Positions 40,974 through 54,212 of a DNA stretch of 64,000 nt are shown here, one piece after another (position 1 is the first letter of the stretch; the number at the start of each line of letters is the position of its first letter). A program made the translations under genes and the position numbers. The stretch covers positions 1,828,048-1,892,047 of the forward strand of contig VXAU01003998.1 of the NCBI GenBank assembly GCA_013399695.1, given 5' to 3'. The notes under the pieces were generated by a model. It did not search any database. It was given only the letters and a program-made list of their open reading frames with translations, and had not been told where the DNA came from. Source of the DNA: Formicarius rufipectus (Eukaryota > Chordata > Aves > Passeriformes > Formicariidae).

Positions 40974-41385
40974 TCACAGAATGACATGGGTTGACAGGGA
41001 TGTCAATGACCACCTAATTCCAAACAGGCAGGGATATCTTTCACTAGACCAGGGGCTCAGAGCCCCATCCAACCTGGCCTTGAATACTGCCAGGGATAGG
41101 ACATTCACACTTTTTCTGGACAGCCTGTTCCAGTGCCTCACCACCCTCACAGTAAAGAATCTATCTGTAATACCCGATCTAAATCTCTTTCACTTTGAAG
41201 TCATCCCCACTTGTCCTGTCACTCCACTAAAAAGTCCCTCTCGAAGTTTAGGTTCCCTTCAGGTACTCTAAGATCACCCCAAAGCCTTTTCTTTTCCAGG
41301 CTGAAAAACTCCCATTCTCTTAGCCATTCCTCACAGGAGAGGTGCATTATCCCTCTGATCATCTTGGTGGCCCTATATTTCAGTT
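40974..41385 (-). mobile_element. CR1 retrotransposon, truncated 3' region
   Basis: Antisense on the plus strand: cacagaatgacatgggttga at the 3' end, then the block on cctgttccagtgcctcacca with ccctcacagtaaagaatcta, then cttgtcctgtcac and the equivalent of the RT C-terminus (cttttccaggctgaaaaact). About 410 bases, diverged more than the 5.3 kb copy. Sense strand is minus. Confidence 0.9.
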
Positions 41386-42762
41386 ATAAAATTATATGAA
41401 ATTATATAGCAAGACTGTAAGGTAACTTCACTGAGTCACACATACATCATAACTCACTAGGAGCTCTAAATATAGAAGCCTATGTCAACATGCATCAAAC
41501 TATACTAACAAGGTAAAATTCCCAAGAGATGCCAGAGGTACAATTTGCCAACAGAATTAAAGGCATCACATACCAAATATAAGCGTGTCCAATGGTATCA
41601 CCAAGATCAGCCAACTTTTGTCCCATATCCTCAGCTCATTTCCTCCTCCTGTCATTGCTGACATGACTATTCCTGATCACTGAAGCTTACATCCTTCAAT
41701 TACTCTCTTCCCTTCTCTCTCATTCTTCCACAACTCATCTGCTTTACTACAGCATCTCTAAGACTTGTCCCTTCCTTTTCTACCCTCCCCAAAAACAATT
41801 CATTTGTAGTGCTTTAGCCTTTCAGTGAAGTGAGCAGAGGAAGCACAGACAGGACAAGAGTAAGATAGTGACTAAGGTACAGCTTTCTGACTCGTTTTCC
41901 TGCTATCAAAACCCTCTCCTTCTCTTTTTTCAGTCTCTGTACTAGGTCTGTCACTACTGCCATGTGCACTTTGAATGTTTTCTCCATCACATGTAACTCT
42001 GTAGACTATCAGAACTATCGACCTCCTTTCTCTACTGCATATTTTATATGTTCTGCATAATGCCCTGCCTAATTAGGTACGAACTGAACTTGAAACTCAC
42101 AGTTCAGATGTGAATATTTCCAGACTCCTTGTCTTGCTTTACTCCTTTCCTCCCTTTCTCTCTCTTTTTTTGTTTATCTTTCAGATCTTTCTGACAAAGA
42201 GATGCCTTGCATGCATAAAAAATGTCATTAACAAACGAGAGACTCCTGCCATCCAAATATTTCTAATAATTCATTCTTCTCTTGAGAGATCTGCAAACTA
42301 TACTGACTATAGCTCCATTAGGCATGATTTATATTGAACTGCTTTTGTGAGAAGTTCATACCTTTAAACTGTGATTCTCTCAGAAAGAGTTCCTAGTTGT
42401 ACCATGCCTCTAGTGTGCCATTGGTGGTAGGACTGGAAGGCCTATGGTATACATTATTTGCCAGTTCATAATTCATAGCAAAAGACCGAAAGCTTTCAAG
42501 CTTTCAGACGAAAAGACAGACACAATTAAGAGCTCTAATAATCTGATCCTGCTGTTTGCAGCACACAGTGATTTAAAATCATTCATGTGTTTCAATATGG
42601 AAGTGATTTAACATAATTTAGCAAACCTGAGACCTACATTAAGATGTAATAATGATGAATGGATGAGACCCAGCACACACACTTACAGAAAACCTCTGCA
42701 GAGTCCTGTGGAGTAAAGGAAGTACCCCAGAAGACCTGGCAGGTGCCCTGATGTGGGTGGTC

Positions 42763-42823
42763 TAAAAAAAAAACCCTAAAAAAACCAAAGAAACCACCCA
42801 CCAAAAAACCCCCCACAAATTCC
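42763..42823. repeat. A/C-rich low-complexity tract
   Basis: About 60 bases of A and C with only occasional T or G: aaaaccct, accaaag and aaaaaaccccccc-like units. Confidence 0.8.
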
Positions 42824-44527
42824 AAATTAGTATCTGAATTTTTTACATGGACAGGTCTGGGTTAGGTTTATAAAATAAAAAGCAGACAGACTGAGAACAC
42901 TTTCTAAATTCACTGAAGAACAAATATTCTGTGGTTGCATCTCTCCATTATTTATTATCCCAGCAGCCATTTCAGGACTCAAACACAGCTATTTCTTGTC
43001 TAGTACCTTCTGGTTATTGGCACCAGGCTCCATGCACACTGACCACAGTGAAAATCCTCTAGGACAAAGCATACGTCCAAAGCCTTGCCTTTCCTTATAA
43101 ATAAAGCCATCTCTCACAAAGCCTAAATGTTTTGAAGTACTAAGTAATGAAAAAAAAAATAGAAGAATAACTGGCATGTCAACTTTTTACTGTATTTCTC
43201 ACAGTTAGAACATGGATGAAGTTTTGCAAGATTTTTTTAATTATGCACCTGACTTCCTATCCCCCTGCATTACTTATTTATTCCATGGAATTGGTAACAA
43301 CAAGAAACATTAAATGTTGCAAAGTTTTAAAAATAGCTAAGGGTGGAAAGAGAAAAGAGAGGAGAAAGTAAAGTTTGTGCTGCTGAACCAGAATTTCTCA
43401 AGATCAAAGAATGATTTTTTTCTACAAACAGATACTGTCTATTTATCCCCATTTGCCAAATTTTCCTCTATAGTGTGTTATGACAGAGTAGTCCTTTCAA
43501 ACAGAGCTTTCTGTCTCTATCCTTTTTCAGAAGTAACCAATACAGATGAACATCTCCACACAGGACTCAGTTGTTTGAATGCATACAGCCAGCCAATCAC
43601 AGCAGGACTAAATCCAGAGTGGGGTTTCAAGGCACTAACAAAAAGAAAGCACACGTGGCAGCTCAGCATCCTCAACTTTAGGTAGGATGGGAGAAGAAAA
43701 GGGTGCATTTCACCTTGTCAACCTCCCTATACCACCAACACAATGCACTTGGACACTTCATGTTCAAAAATGGAGAGAATGTGACCTCTGACTTGCAGAC
43801 CTAGGTGAATAACAAATGCTTTATACAAAGCTTGTTTCTCCAGTTTTTCAGCCCTAACAGTGGTCAGCTAAGTAATGCTGCCAGCTCATGTTGCTAATGA
43901 AAGGAAAACCAACATATCATCTCGCACCGCTCTGGTACCATCCTGCACATCCCACACTCTGCATGACAGACCAACACAAACTTATGTTTTGTGTTAAAAT
44001 TACCTTTAAAATAATGGATTGTGAGGATTTCTCAAACCATTCAGCACTGCCTAACACCTGTGAACTTCATCATACCAAACCTACAACGTGAGAAGAATTG
44101 CACTCAGTTTGACCACTTCTGAATCCTAGTCTTAGTACAGAATGTTTTTTTAAATAAGGAACTCTGGGCTTGGCCATCACTCAGGAGAGACTAGCTCGCA
44201 TGGAGAAAGCCTGTATGAAAAGGTGAGTATAAACTGGTTGCTCTGGAACTCAATTAGTATTTTTCTTTACACCATATCAAGCAATGCTGTGATACCTTGG
44301 TGTTCTATCATCAAATAAAATTAGGAGCTATTTTTTAAATACTGGACTTAGTTCTGTAATAAAATAATATCCTTAAAAATAAAGGTGTTTTTTTGTTTGC
44401 TTTTATTAAAAAGGAAAAAAATCAAATCCCATACATACTGGTGACAAATTTGTAGCAGCCCTAGTATGACTTTGGTATCTATGAGCTGTTCTCAAATTTT
44501 AGCCAGTGCCTAAATAGGTACCGGTAA

Positions 44528-44610
44528 GGAAAAAAAAAACAAAAACAAAAAAAAAAAAAAAAACCAAACCAAACCAAAACAAAGCCAAAACAAAACAACA
44601 ACAACAAAGG
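44528..44610. repeat. A/C-rich low-complexity tract
   Basis: About 80 bases beginning with long A runs, then AAACC units (aaccaaaccaaaac) and (AAC)n. Same character as the tract at 1161-1278. Confidence 0.85.
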
Positions 44611-47600
44611 TTCAACTGCTTTCCAAATTAAAACCTACACTACAGGGAAAAACAAATACAGTCTGGGGGATAGTTAAGTGCCACTGCCTGTATGTTAAAG
44701 GTTTTAACAAAGTGAACTTGCTGTCAGACTCAGACAAACAAGTAATTCCCAAGTGTGAGATCGCACAAGATACAGTTCTGTTCATTGCCCTTCATGCTCA
44801 TTTTATAGGTACCATAAAATATTCCTGGCATACCCCGTCTGTATTATGGATCCAGCCTGCTGCCATCCCTCAAAAAAACACTGCACCTGCAAAACGCAAC
44901 ATGACAACCTCTCCCAAACCAAGACTCACGTAACAAATGTGTTTCTGCTGGGCTCCGCTCAGTTCCTCGTCTCTCTCAGGACATTGTGTCACAACGAACA
45001 TTCTCTGCCTCTATCTGTTTACAAGGTTGTAACTTTTTAGGGGCCCAAAATTCCTGAAAGATCAAGTCCCTGAGAGTCACACCACTTTTCAGTGACATTT
45101 CTGTTCTAATGACACTTGGCTGCATAGGAGATAGAACTTGGCTGTGGAGTAGTCCCCTGAGCAAAGGGACATGAAGACTGAACCAACAATAGTTACCACT
45201 TTCTGATCCATTTCTCTTTACAGACGATACCTATGCAGTTTACAGGTGGAGAAAGACAGGAAAAATGAACACAAACACACCAGTTTTCCTTGTAAATGGT
45301 AAAGAGGAGCAACCGGACACAGCGATGATTAGCTTCTGAATTTATTTTTATCCCAAAAGGCACTCAGTAACCACAGCATTGGGTGGGATACAGGAACCTG
45401 AGAAAAACACAGACCAAAACACAACCACAAGCAGCAGGTCAGGCGTTTAGCTATACTTTGCTAACAATGCTGACAACTACAGTAAGATATTTGAGGTATT
45501 TTGTTTGCAAGACAATGAGAATACTTTAGCTTTTCCCAGTTGAACTTCCTGATGGAAGTAAAAGAAAACACTCAGTTCCACACCATGGGAATGACAAAGT
45601 TCCTGAGGCCCTGAGTGAAATCATTACTATATTCAATGCTTGCAGTCACATGAAGAAAGCAAATTTCAGTCAACAGCTCCATGACCTCCCATGTGCTCTC
45701 TGCCCAGGGCAAGCGCCCAAAGCCATGCACACTGCACTTCACACATCCAGCATCCAAGATGACGCCCAGAGCTTGCTACTTTACAGCTCTGCCATAGACT
45801 TGGCAAATGTTTAAAACAAAACCTTCCCTTGCAGTAAGCTTTGCTTCATCAGCAGGGTGTTAATCATACTTGACCATGTTTCTAACTTTGGAAAAAAAAT
45901 CATCAATAGTCATCAGAAAGAGCATCTGCAGAAGAAACTCTTTAATGAGTCAGTGCCGTAATAAAATTTCCAGAGAAGCACAGCAAGAGGAAGATACGTT
46001 TAGTTTGAGCTGATCATACTTGGAACAGCATTTACTTATGAAAAAAACCTGCAACCACACTATTGCTTTGCAAAATACTAGGAAATGAAGTTAATAAAAA
46101 ACATCTATTGATATTATATTCCAGCAATTTTCAGATCCCTTTTACTCACAGAATGTACATCATGCAATTTCCTGAACAATAACAGTATTAGAGCAGGTAG
46201 ACAACTTGTTTACATCTTTTGGAATTGTTTCCCTGTGTATTAATACTGGTACAGAAAGGTATTTTCCTTTAGCATGCTGTTCTGGTGCACTATTCAGCAA
46301 TATCTAAACGAGCCGTTGATTTCCATTTTCCCAATATAGTGCACTTTATGACAAAAGATGCTCTAGCAAGACCTTATTAGAAATTAGTTATCCAAGTATT
46401 AAAACACAAAGTTCACATGTGCTCTTGGTTTTATATATGGTAATGCTCTATAGTTGAGCCTGGAATTAGATGATTAGGTCAAAAATACATTCAAAGAACT
46501 ATTTGCTTGTTATGCTCTGTTGGCTTCCAGCTCTGCCCCAAAGAGAGAAAGATCTGCAACTACACTCACATCCACAGCCAATATTTCACTAGAGAAAATT
46601 ATTTTTATTACAAACACTAATATTTTTACCAAAATTAGAATAATAATTATGCTAAAAATGGTCATTTGCTAGTTTGTATCCGCACAAACTGAAATAAATC
46701 TCAGTGGTAAACCATGTCTCTCGGCTGGCACACCCTGATCTTCATAGGCATTCCTACAACCTACTGACACCAGGTTGACTCCTGCTGGAGAGCCATGATG
46801 CTGAATCCAGGGATTTCTGCTACACTGATTAAGCATAGTCTATGCAGCATTTGTGGGCATAATGTTGCCCAGAGATTTTGGAGTAATAATCTAAATAATC
46901 TGTAATGGAGTAGTAATCTAAAAGCATTAAATTTTACAACTTCATAACTTTGTTACCAAGTTAGTAGAAAACTTATTTTTTATTCTGTTAATAAATCATT
47001 AAGCATAATTTCTACTCTGTTTATTGGATAAAATAACTCCCAATAAAAGTGTATACATTATGAATTAATAAAGTTTTTAACTTCTTCTGATATATCCAAC
47101 ATTTCTAAACAAAAGTAAAGCCATTTCCATTCTCATAACAGAAAATGTTTATTTATGCTTTGAATTGAAATTCTGGAGCTAACTCAAGATGATCATAAAT
47201 TTAACCTTTTTCAATATTAGACAAAAATGGGACATTTTTATTGTCTCCCCCATCTGATAAAAAGAAAAAAAAAAAGTTTTGCACTTATTATTCTGCACGA
47301 TGCCCAAAGTAAACAATGATAGAAGTTAGTAAGGGGGGAGTTGCTTGTTGTTTTTACAGCATGGGACCCCTTTACTTCTGAATCACTAAGCAGCTGGAGT
47401 CTGGTTTAATTACTTAACATCAATCAAGATGTAAACCAGCACTTGGAGACTAAGGAATGCAGTGTTCATCTGCAACACAAAAGAAATAGCTAAGCTATCT
47501 CAGCTTCTGCCTAGATGGTTTGTACACTAGGAAAAGTCAACACATTACTTTTATACCATGTCAGTAACATAAAATAGCCAAACAGTAATTTTACACTGCA

Positions 47601-48539
47601 CTTGACAATTTGGAGTAAGGGAGAAAAGATCATGAGAGTACTATTTCATACAGGTTTGCAACCACTAAGAAAGAATGATTTGTCCAGTACTGACTTCTGG
47701 TAAAAGCAGCACCAGTATATAATAGCACTTCCCTCTCCAGTAAATAAACTTAATAAAAAAAGGAGACATGAAATTGCAAACTCTAGGTTCCTGCCTAAAG
47801 TTTTTTCTTGTTCATTCTTTAATACAATTCTTTCATTGTGTTTTTGCTCATACCAAGAACACCATACAGTAACGCTTCTACGTGATGGAGTGCTACAGCT
47901 TGTCTTTTACAAGATCAAAGGGAATGATCTAATTATCCCTTCTGGTCTTCAGACATAGAGATGTAAACTACACACTCTATCTAATCTATGAAAAAAGCAA
48001 CCACTCACCATAGTACACAAGAACTTCTCCCCAAAGATAAAAGAAGCAAGTAACCACATGGGACAGATGTTCGCCACATCACTTGTTGCAGTCGGAAGCA
48101 GCTCAGCTGCTACAGTGTCGAGAGTGAAATAAGACATTGTGAATATTTGCTCAAGTCTTCAGCACATCTCAGGCAGTTCATATATAAAAATAAATATTGT
48201 AAATAACTGCCTGTATCGTGGAAGACACAATCAGTCCACTTTAGCCAACTCTGTAGCAGACATCAGATGCAAAACACAGAATCAGGTTGAGTGCTGGGAT
48301 CCCACCTATTAGACAGTACACAAACACAGAGCAGTCCCCAACAAAGCCTTTCCAACTGAGGCATAGGATTACAGACTAAATATATCCAGATGCAACTGCA
48401 CCTGGAAACAAGTTCATGTTTGTCTCAGCTCAGCAGCAGCTACAGTTCTTTTCAGGCGCAGTGAAGAGTTTACAGTGATTTTTAATCGGGGCAGTTCACA
48501 CAAAAATGTGTGATGTTGGGACTCTTAGCCCACTGTGAC

Positions 48540-48566
48540 AACACGTACACCATAGCTGTACGTGTT
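48540..48566. repeat. Perfect 10-bp inverted repeat with 7-base loop
   Basis: AACACGTACA, loop ccatagc, TGTACGTGTT. The arms are exact reverse complements. Each arm contains a TACGTG core in one orientation, the kind of sequence bound by bHLH-PAS factors, so it could be a paired site or simply a hairpin. Confidence 0.8.
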
Positions 48567-51500
48567 TGGCAGTGCTTCTAACTACTCCAATACTCATAAC
48601 CCAGAAATAAAGTTCTTATAAACCATGATGGACATACTAAAATACCCATTTGACTTTCAACATTAAGAGAGAAGCTTGCTGATGGTTCTGCTCTACTACA
48701 ACTACTCAGTTCTTGAGCTGCAGAGAAGGTCTGCAGCCCCCTAAAACTGGCGCTAACAGCAAACTAATAATTTCTTAAATCAGAGATGCTTTGAGTCCTC
48801 TTTAATGACTGTATAGCACTGATCACAGCTTACTTAAGGGATCAGCCATACTTAGGACTAGACTGTCACAGTCTTTTGCTCTCCCCATGCAACCTGAAAT
48901 AAGAAATCAGAATGAGATGATGACACTGAAATCATTACAGTGTCCTGTTTACAACCATTCTGGAATTTCCTGCTAAGAAAAAGAGACTTTCCTGACTGCT
49001 TGTTACCCTAGCTTTAGAGGCATTTCATATCCCCAAGTGTCTCACAGCATCGGAGTAGATGAAAAAATCAGATTCCTGATACATCCATAGTTCTAGGGTC
49101 AATTTCTATGATCAAGTTTATTGTAAACTTATAACAAAAACACAGGCTATAATGATGCTATTCCATTCCAAAGGGAAACTCCTCCCTTTTTTAGTAAACT
49201 GTTAAATCAACAGATTGAAAGTAGCATTCCTAGAAGAGTTCAACAACATATTGAATCATGCCAAATGAAAAAGGGATACTGCCCACTGCACAGCAAGCAC
49301 TGAGACATTCCCTGTTGCAAGTCAAGTAAATTACTGGAATAGCAGCACCCGACAGTAACCAGTGATCTCTGAACATTAAGCTCTGGTCTTAACTCAAACG
49401 AGTTCTTACATAGTTGCTATCACTGCTATTCTTCAAAAATGCCTTGTCATTAATGATAAAATGGACCACATGGAAATCACAGTTTCAATGCTGTTAACAA
49501 CATTTCAGAAGGAATTCTTCTGACAGCAGAAGTCAGCTGTTCCATCTGGCCCATTTGAGAATGCCAAAGAAATATTTGCTCAGACTTCAGCATGCTGTTT
49601 GGTATAGAAGAGGAAGATAAAAAGCAGGAATCTTTTACAATATGAACTAGCAAATCAAAGCAAATAGGGATTCCACTCACTGATAATGCAAAAGGGAAAA
49701 AAAACAACTACAAGACAAATACAACTGTTTGTTCTAGCCAAGTTCATTATATTTCATGCTAACAAACTATATGCTGGCAGTTAAAACACAGAACACTTAA
49801 TAAAAGTAGAAAAAAAAAAAGAGAGAAAGAAAATATTACTTTCAATGAAAGCCAGTGGTAACTGCAGCACCATGGACACAGCACTCAGTGTTTACCAGCA
49901 CACTTTATTTTAGATATTTCAATTACATTTCAAAGTGTTCAAAAACATCCATTTAAATCATTCAGAAAGATGCACTTGTTATCATTTCCACTTGATCTGG
50001 AAATCATTGAAGCCCTAAATCTGTTTGCTTAATTGCTGCTGTTTCATAAGAAAGAGTTTATTTTTAGAAACACCACCACTGGAGTGTCCCACTTACTCCT
50101 AATACAATGTCTAAAAGGGTCTGTACCACATTTAAGATGTTGATGGAGAGAGTAGAAAAGATAAAGCTGATGTCACAACACAGAATTTTTCAGGACAGAA
50201 ATACTCTTAATAACAAAAAGAAAATGCTTTCTGCTTGTAAGGTAAAGCTTTATTTTAGTGTAAGCCCACCATATTAAATCTAAAATGACATCAATATGCC
50301 ATTGCAGGAAAGCAATTATTTTATATGTTTACAGACAAAACCAATGCTTAACTAATTAAATGCGTTTTCATCACCCAAATAAAGAGGTACATGAAACATC
50401 TGGGGAAGAGTCATTAAAACATCAAGAATCATTGTCATGTTGATACAGACAATAATAGGATCCCAAATGCGCAATGTTAGCAACTGCTTACAGCCAGAAA
50501 TACACATAGTCAGTTGGATCCACAGTAATGCTGAAATTAAACAATTATACAAACACAGGGCAATAACATCTTGGCAGCTGAGGTTCAATTACAAGTAGCA
50601 TCAGTTTTCCACTGCTTTAAAATGCAAATAAAGACCTAACAAAGTGAAACGGGGAACAGGAGGCAATAGAGGAACACAGCGACTACAGAGAAATAACCCA
50701 GTGAGAAGGTTAAAGCAGAGGGGTGGTATTGCTGCAGTCCAGCTTTCTATTTCAGTTTTACAATCGAAGAGACCACAACAAGCATTAAACAAAGCAAGAA
50801 GGGCCAAATTCTATCACAAACACACTGTGTATTGCATTATTTACACTGTTACATACCATTTTATGGGTGAGATCCGTAACAACTAATTACACAGACCACT
50901 CTTCTGAATCTACATCTTCTGCTTGTAAGACTTCTCATGGAGCAGGAAAAGTGCAGTCACTCCCCCAAACACTGCTATCTTATTCTATATATCTACACGT
51001 ACCTGTTGCAAATGTGTTCTTTCTATGACATGGGTATAACTTTCCTTTTTGAATATCAGGCCTCATTGTGTTTTTATTTTTATTTTTTTAGCCTCAACTG
51101 GGTAGTTACAGTGGTTAACCGATTTAGTAATCTTTCCACGTGAAAGATTTCCCATTTGCACTTCTACAGAAATAGAGCTATGTTTCATACAATACTTATT
51201 TCAAAACAGATCTAAAATACAGTCAGACACATCCTGAAAAAAAAAAACCTCTACACCTGAATTTTTATTATTTGACACAAAACCAGTCCTATTAAATTCA
51301 GAGAGAATATGTACCTACATTTACCAAAAGAGAGTAACTTTTGCATGAACTAGCAGGGCAATGAAATTTAAATTTAAAGGTGACTTTGGACCTAGAAGAT
51401 TAAAGCCCTTTATCACAAGGGCTGAAAGAGAGCATTTATTTTCCAGGACCTAATACAAGTGAGGAAACAAGACTTAACCTAATTTATTTATTTTTTTAAT

Positions 51501-54091
51501 CCACAACAATGCCAAGTGTCTACATGTCAGTAATACAGTCAGTACTCCACACTTCTGACATATTTATACTACTCTAATTAAGTATGAATTGCTTTTAAGA
51601 CCTGAAACTAGATATATTCACACTAAATTGACTTTTCTATATTATAGATGGTAGTATCATTTTGTTAAGTATTTGCGTATGGTTGCTTATTTCCTTATCA
51701 ACAAATCTGTAGTGATCATATTTTAAATATGTGATGGCTTCAAGGAAATAAAGTGCTCTACAACTGGGAACATCAAAACAAGATAATTCATCCGAGATTT
51801 TCTCAGGCACAACATAACTTTCAAGCCTCAAGAATTAAAAACATAGACACACATACAAACCTGAAATGACTAATCATATTCATTATACAGAAAGGCAGTA
51901 TGTGGCTTTGCACACAGGGATCTAACAGGTAATTCTAAATTTGATCCTTAATTCTATGTTCATGTGTCTAACAGGCAAGTCCTAGTAATACCTGAAACTA
52001 GCTCATAAATATTTGTTTCCTAGGACTTTGAAATGAAGTATTTGTCTAAAGCATAAGAAACATTTGTCCAAACAACTCATGGTAAGAGACTGGTGTTCAG
52101 CATCCAGCAATACAGGTACCCAGCAACACATAGCACAGCTTTTCAATCACCTCAAATGCAGGCAGAATGCACAACTCAGCAGCTAAACAATCATTCAAAT
52201 ACTTTTCATTTCAGTATTTGGGAATATCTGTTGCCTGAATGCCAGTAGTTCAACTGACATGACAAAACACAGACTTTTCACTATTTGCCAAACCCTTAAA
52301 TTTATAGGCTGATCTGGCATTGTTTCAGGCCTCTTAATAAACTGCATGCAGAGTAAATGCACTTCTAAGTGAACAGCTCTTGGGCTGTACAACATTTAGG
52401 AACCTGTGTTTCAAAAGGACATTCAGAGAGTATTTTATCCAGTTTCCCATTTCACCAAATTTATCTGGTTTGGAATCTAAACACAAAATCTTAAAAGAAA
52501 CGGTTTTCTTCTATTTTCTTCCACCCTAGCAAAGACTCGATTCAATCCACATATGGGGACAAATTTTGTACCATCAGTCATGGCCCAGAGCAATCCAGAG
52601 GGAGTTCAACAAAGGTTACAACAACAAAAAAAAAATAAAATAGAAGAGTAAAAAAGAAATATCTAAGTTACTGATAGACTAGGGTGTTAATGTGGTAAAG
52701 TTCTTCAGCTGATATGCATTACTTATATCCAAAGGTCTGCTACAAGATAGGAAAAAAAAAAAACAAAACACCAAACCCTCAGTTGCTACACAAGTTGGAC
52801 TTTAAAGTAATGAAGTACATTAATTGAAAAGTATCAATGACAAATAACGAAATAATTCCTAACCCGAAAAGGATAATGAAAACTCCAAGCATCAAAGCTT
52901 ATTTCTCTTTAAAAAAAGCCTGAAATACTGTGTAAATTTAAGTTATAAAAAAGCTACACAAAGAAAACATCTAGACCTGCTTTTGTTGCTCCACTGTTCT
53001 TGTGGCTTGTGAAAATTTATTACCTCCTCCTTCTGTTTGTACCACTAAGAAATCTTCTAGAACACAAGACTCCTAAATCCTCTGCCTATAAACAGATGTA
53101 CATTTGGGTGATTCAGATGAAAATGCAAATATCTTTGCTTGGGAGAAGATTCCACCCAAACATTTTCCTTTTTTTTAAATAAATGCCCTTCCAAAATAGC
53201 TATAAAAAGCACATTTCTGCTTCTCTGCTATTTTTGCAGTATAGGAAGAAGGCCTGGAAAGTGTCAGCAGGCACTTCTACATGTTTTATGCCTCAGAAAT
53301 ACATCAAGAATTTTCATCTGTGGTTTCACTGCAGAAATCTTCAGATTTCTGGAAGGAGGGGGAAAAACGGTTTTCCTCTGCTAGAGGACAAACTGCCACA
53401 CAGACACTATGGCGAAAAATAAGCATTTTTGAGGAGTTTGAATTAAACAATGACAGATGATTTCATTTTAAAGACATTTAAAGAAAACTCTTTTGCAATT
53501 CTCAGTTTTTAGAGTAATCTGAGAACCTGAAGATAACATTTCAGCAGAAAAGACAACTGGAAAACCTTCTTTTAAAAGGAAAAAGAAAACTACAATAAAT
53601 AGAGGCCTATTTCAGACCATTTTATGTACGTGAAAGCAGTAGTAATGATCAAACAGAGCTCTTCTTCCAATGTAGAACATCATCTGACCATTAGAGAAGG
53701 TGCTGATAAAATGAAAAGACTGGTATTTCATACAAGTAGTATTTAAAATTTGCACTTTACAGCTATTCCACTGGGAAATGGTGGAGGGAGTAATATAACT
53801 CATTAGGCAAGTACTCCCACACATTGTCTATGTGTAAAAATCTTGGGGCTATCAGCCACCAGCTGCCCAGAAACATTACCTGAAAACTAAAGCCTTATGT
53901 CACAACCAAGTGAACTTTTCTTTAGGTCAACATGAAGATTTACTGGCACTCAGAACAGAATACACACCAACTTCAAGGTAAAAAGAGTTTAAGGCAAATA
54001 TCTAAGATAGGCCTATCAGCTCCACATTTCAGCTCCTCCCACCTGAATTGGCTTCTCTTGTCTAATGCACAATTCAACAGCCTTGACTTAC

Positions 54092-54212
54092 TGTGAGATG
54101 TGAGTTATTGGGGTCAGCAGTGTCTCACCCTCTAGGTCAAGCTCATCAGCAAAGCTGCTGGTCCTGATGAAGGGTCCTGTGTTCACATCTAAAAACGTCG
54201 GGCTTTTTTTCA
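54092..54212 (-). CDS. KCNQ1: KCNQ1 coding exon (human exon 12 equivalent), end of A-B linker and start of helix B
   Basis: This 121-nt exon is entered with two bases owed (TG, completing a valine codon with the G from exon 11) and leaves CA, to be completed by G as glutamine. The reading is VKKSPTFLDVNTGPFIRTSS, then FADELDLEGETLLTPITHIS. The second part is nearly the human KCNQ1 sequence leading into helix B, which binds calmodulin and PIP2 just before the subunit-assembly domain; the first part is diverged linker. The length equals that of human exon 12 as I recall it. The acceptor is tctgcatttttcgcag/TG with an upstream tttaac branch-like site; the donor is CACA/gtaagt, a strong match. 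An internal GAGG/gtgaga could serve as an alternative donor but would drop the conserved ETLLTPITHIS block. Confidence 0.97.

Larger units (their letters stand above)
1..54091 (-). other. KCNQ1: Probable KCNQ1 intron 12 (incomplete, at least 54 kb)
   Basis: Everything downstream of the exon 12 donor is provisionally intron 12. I searched by eye for the next exon (helix B, LREHHRATIKVIRRMQYF) and for the coiled-coil exons and did not find them. They lie below coordinate 1, in the assembly gap at 31487-32171, or are too diverged for me to see. The only recognisable content is CR1 copies, low-complexity tracts and short inverted repeats. The assignment rests on continuity of the gene and would fail if the KCNQ1 transcript actually ends in this stretch or the assembly is misjoined. 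Confidence 0.65.
41386..54091. other. Gene-free segment between a CR1 and KCNQ1 exon 12
   Basis: About 12.7 kb where I looked specifically for KCNQ1 exons 13-15 and found none. It holds two A/C-rich tracts (42763-42823 and 44528-44610), short inverted repeats (42488-42505 and 48540-48566) and A-tracts. Minus frames at 45572-45757 and 50352-50588 have no recognisable domain and poor splice context. Confidence 0.55.

Noticed and set aside
45572..45757. 61-codon minus-strand frame of fairly balanced composition
   Set aside because: No family recognised, and no convincing splice sites of compatible phase at both ends.
48241..48300. String atcaggttgag resembling part of KCNQ1 exon 14 in antisense
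   Set aside because: The flanking codons do not match the coiled-coil exon in any frame.
50352..50588. 78-codon minus-strand frame with hydrophobic stretches
   Set aside because: Resembled a membrane segment at first, but no KCNQ1 or other channel motif is present and the composition fits AT-rich chance coding.
53200..53340. Plus-strand acceptor-like site (tatttttgcag) with following open frame
   Set aside because: No partner donor of clear quality and no recognisable peptide; such acceptor-like strings are common in AT-rich introns.
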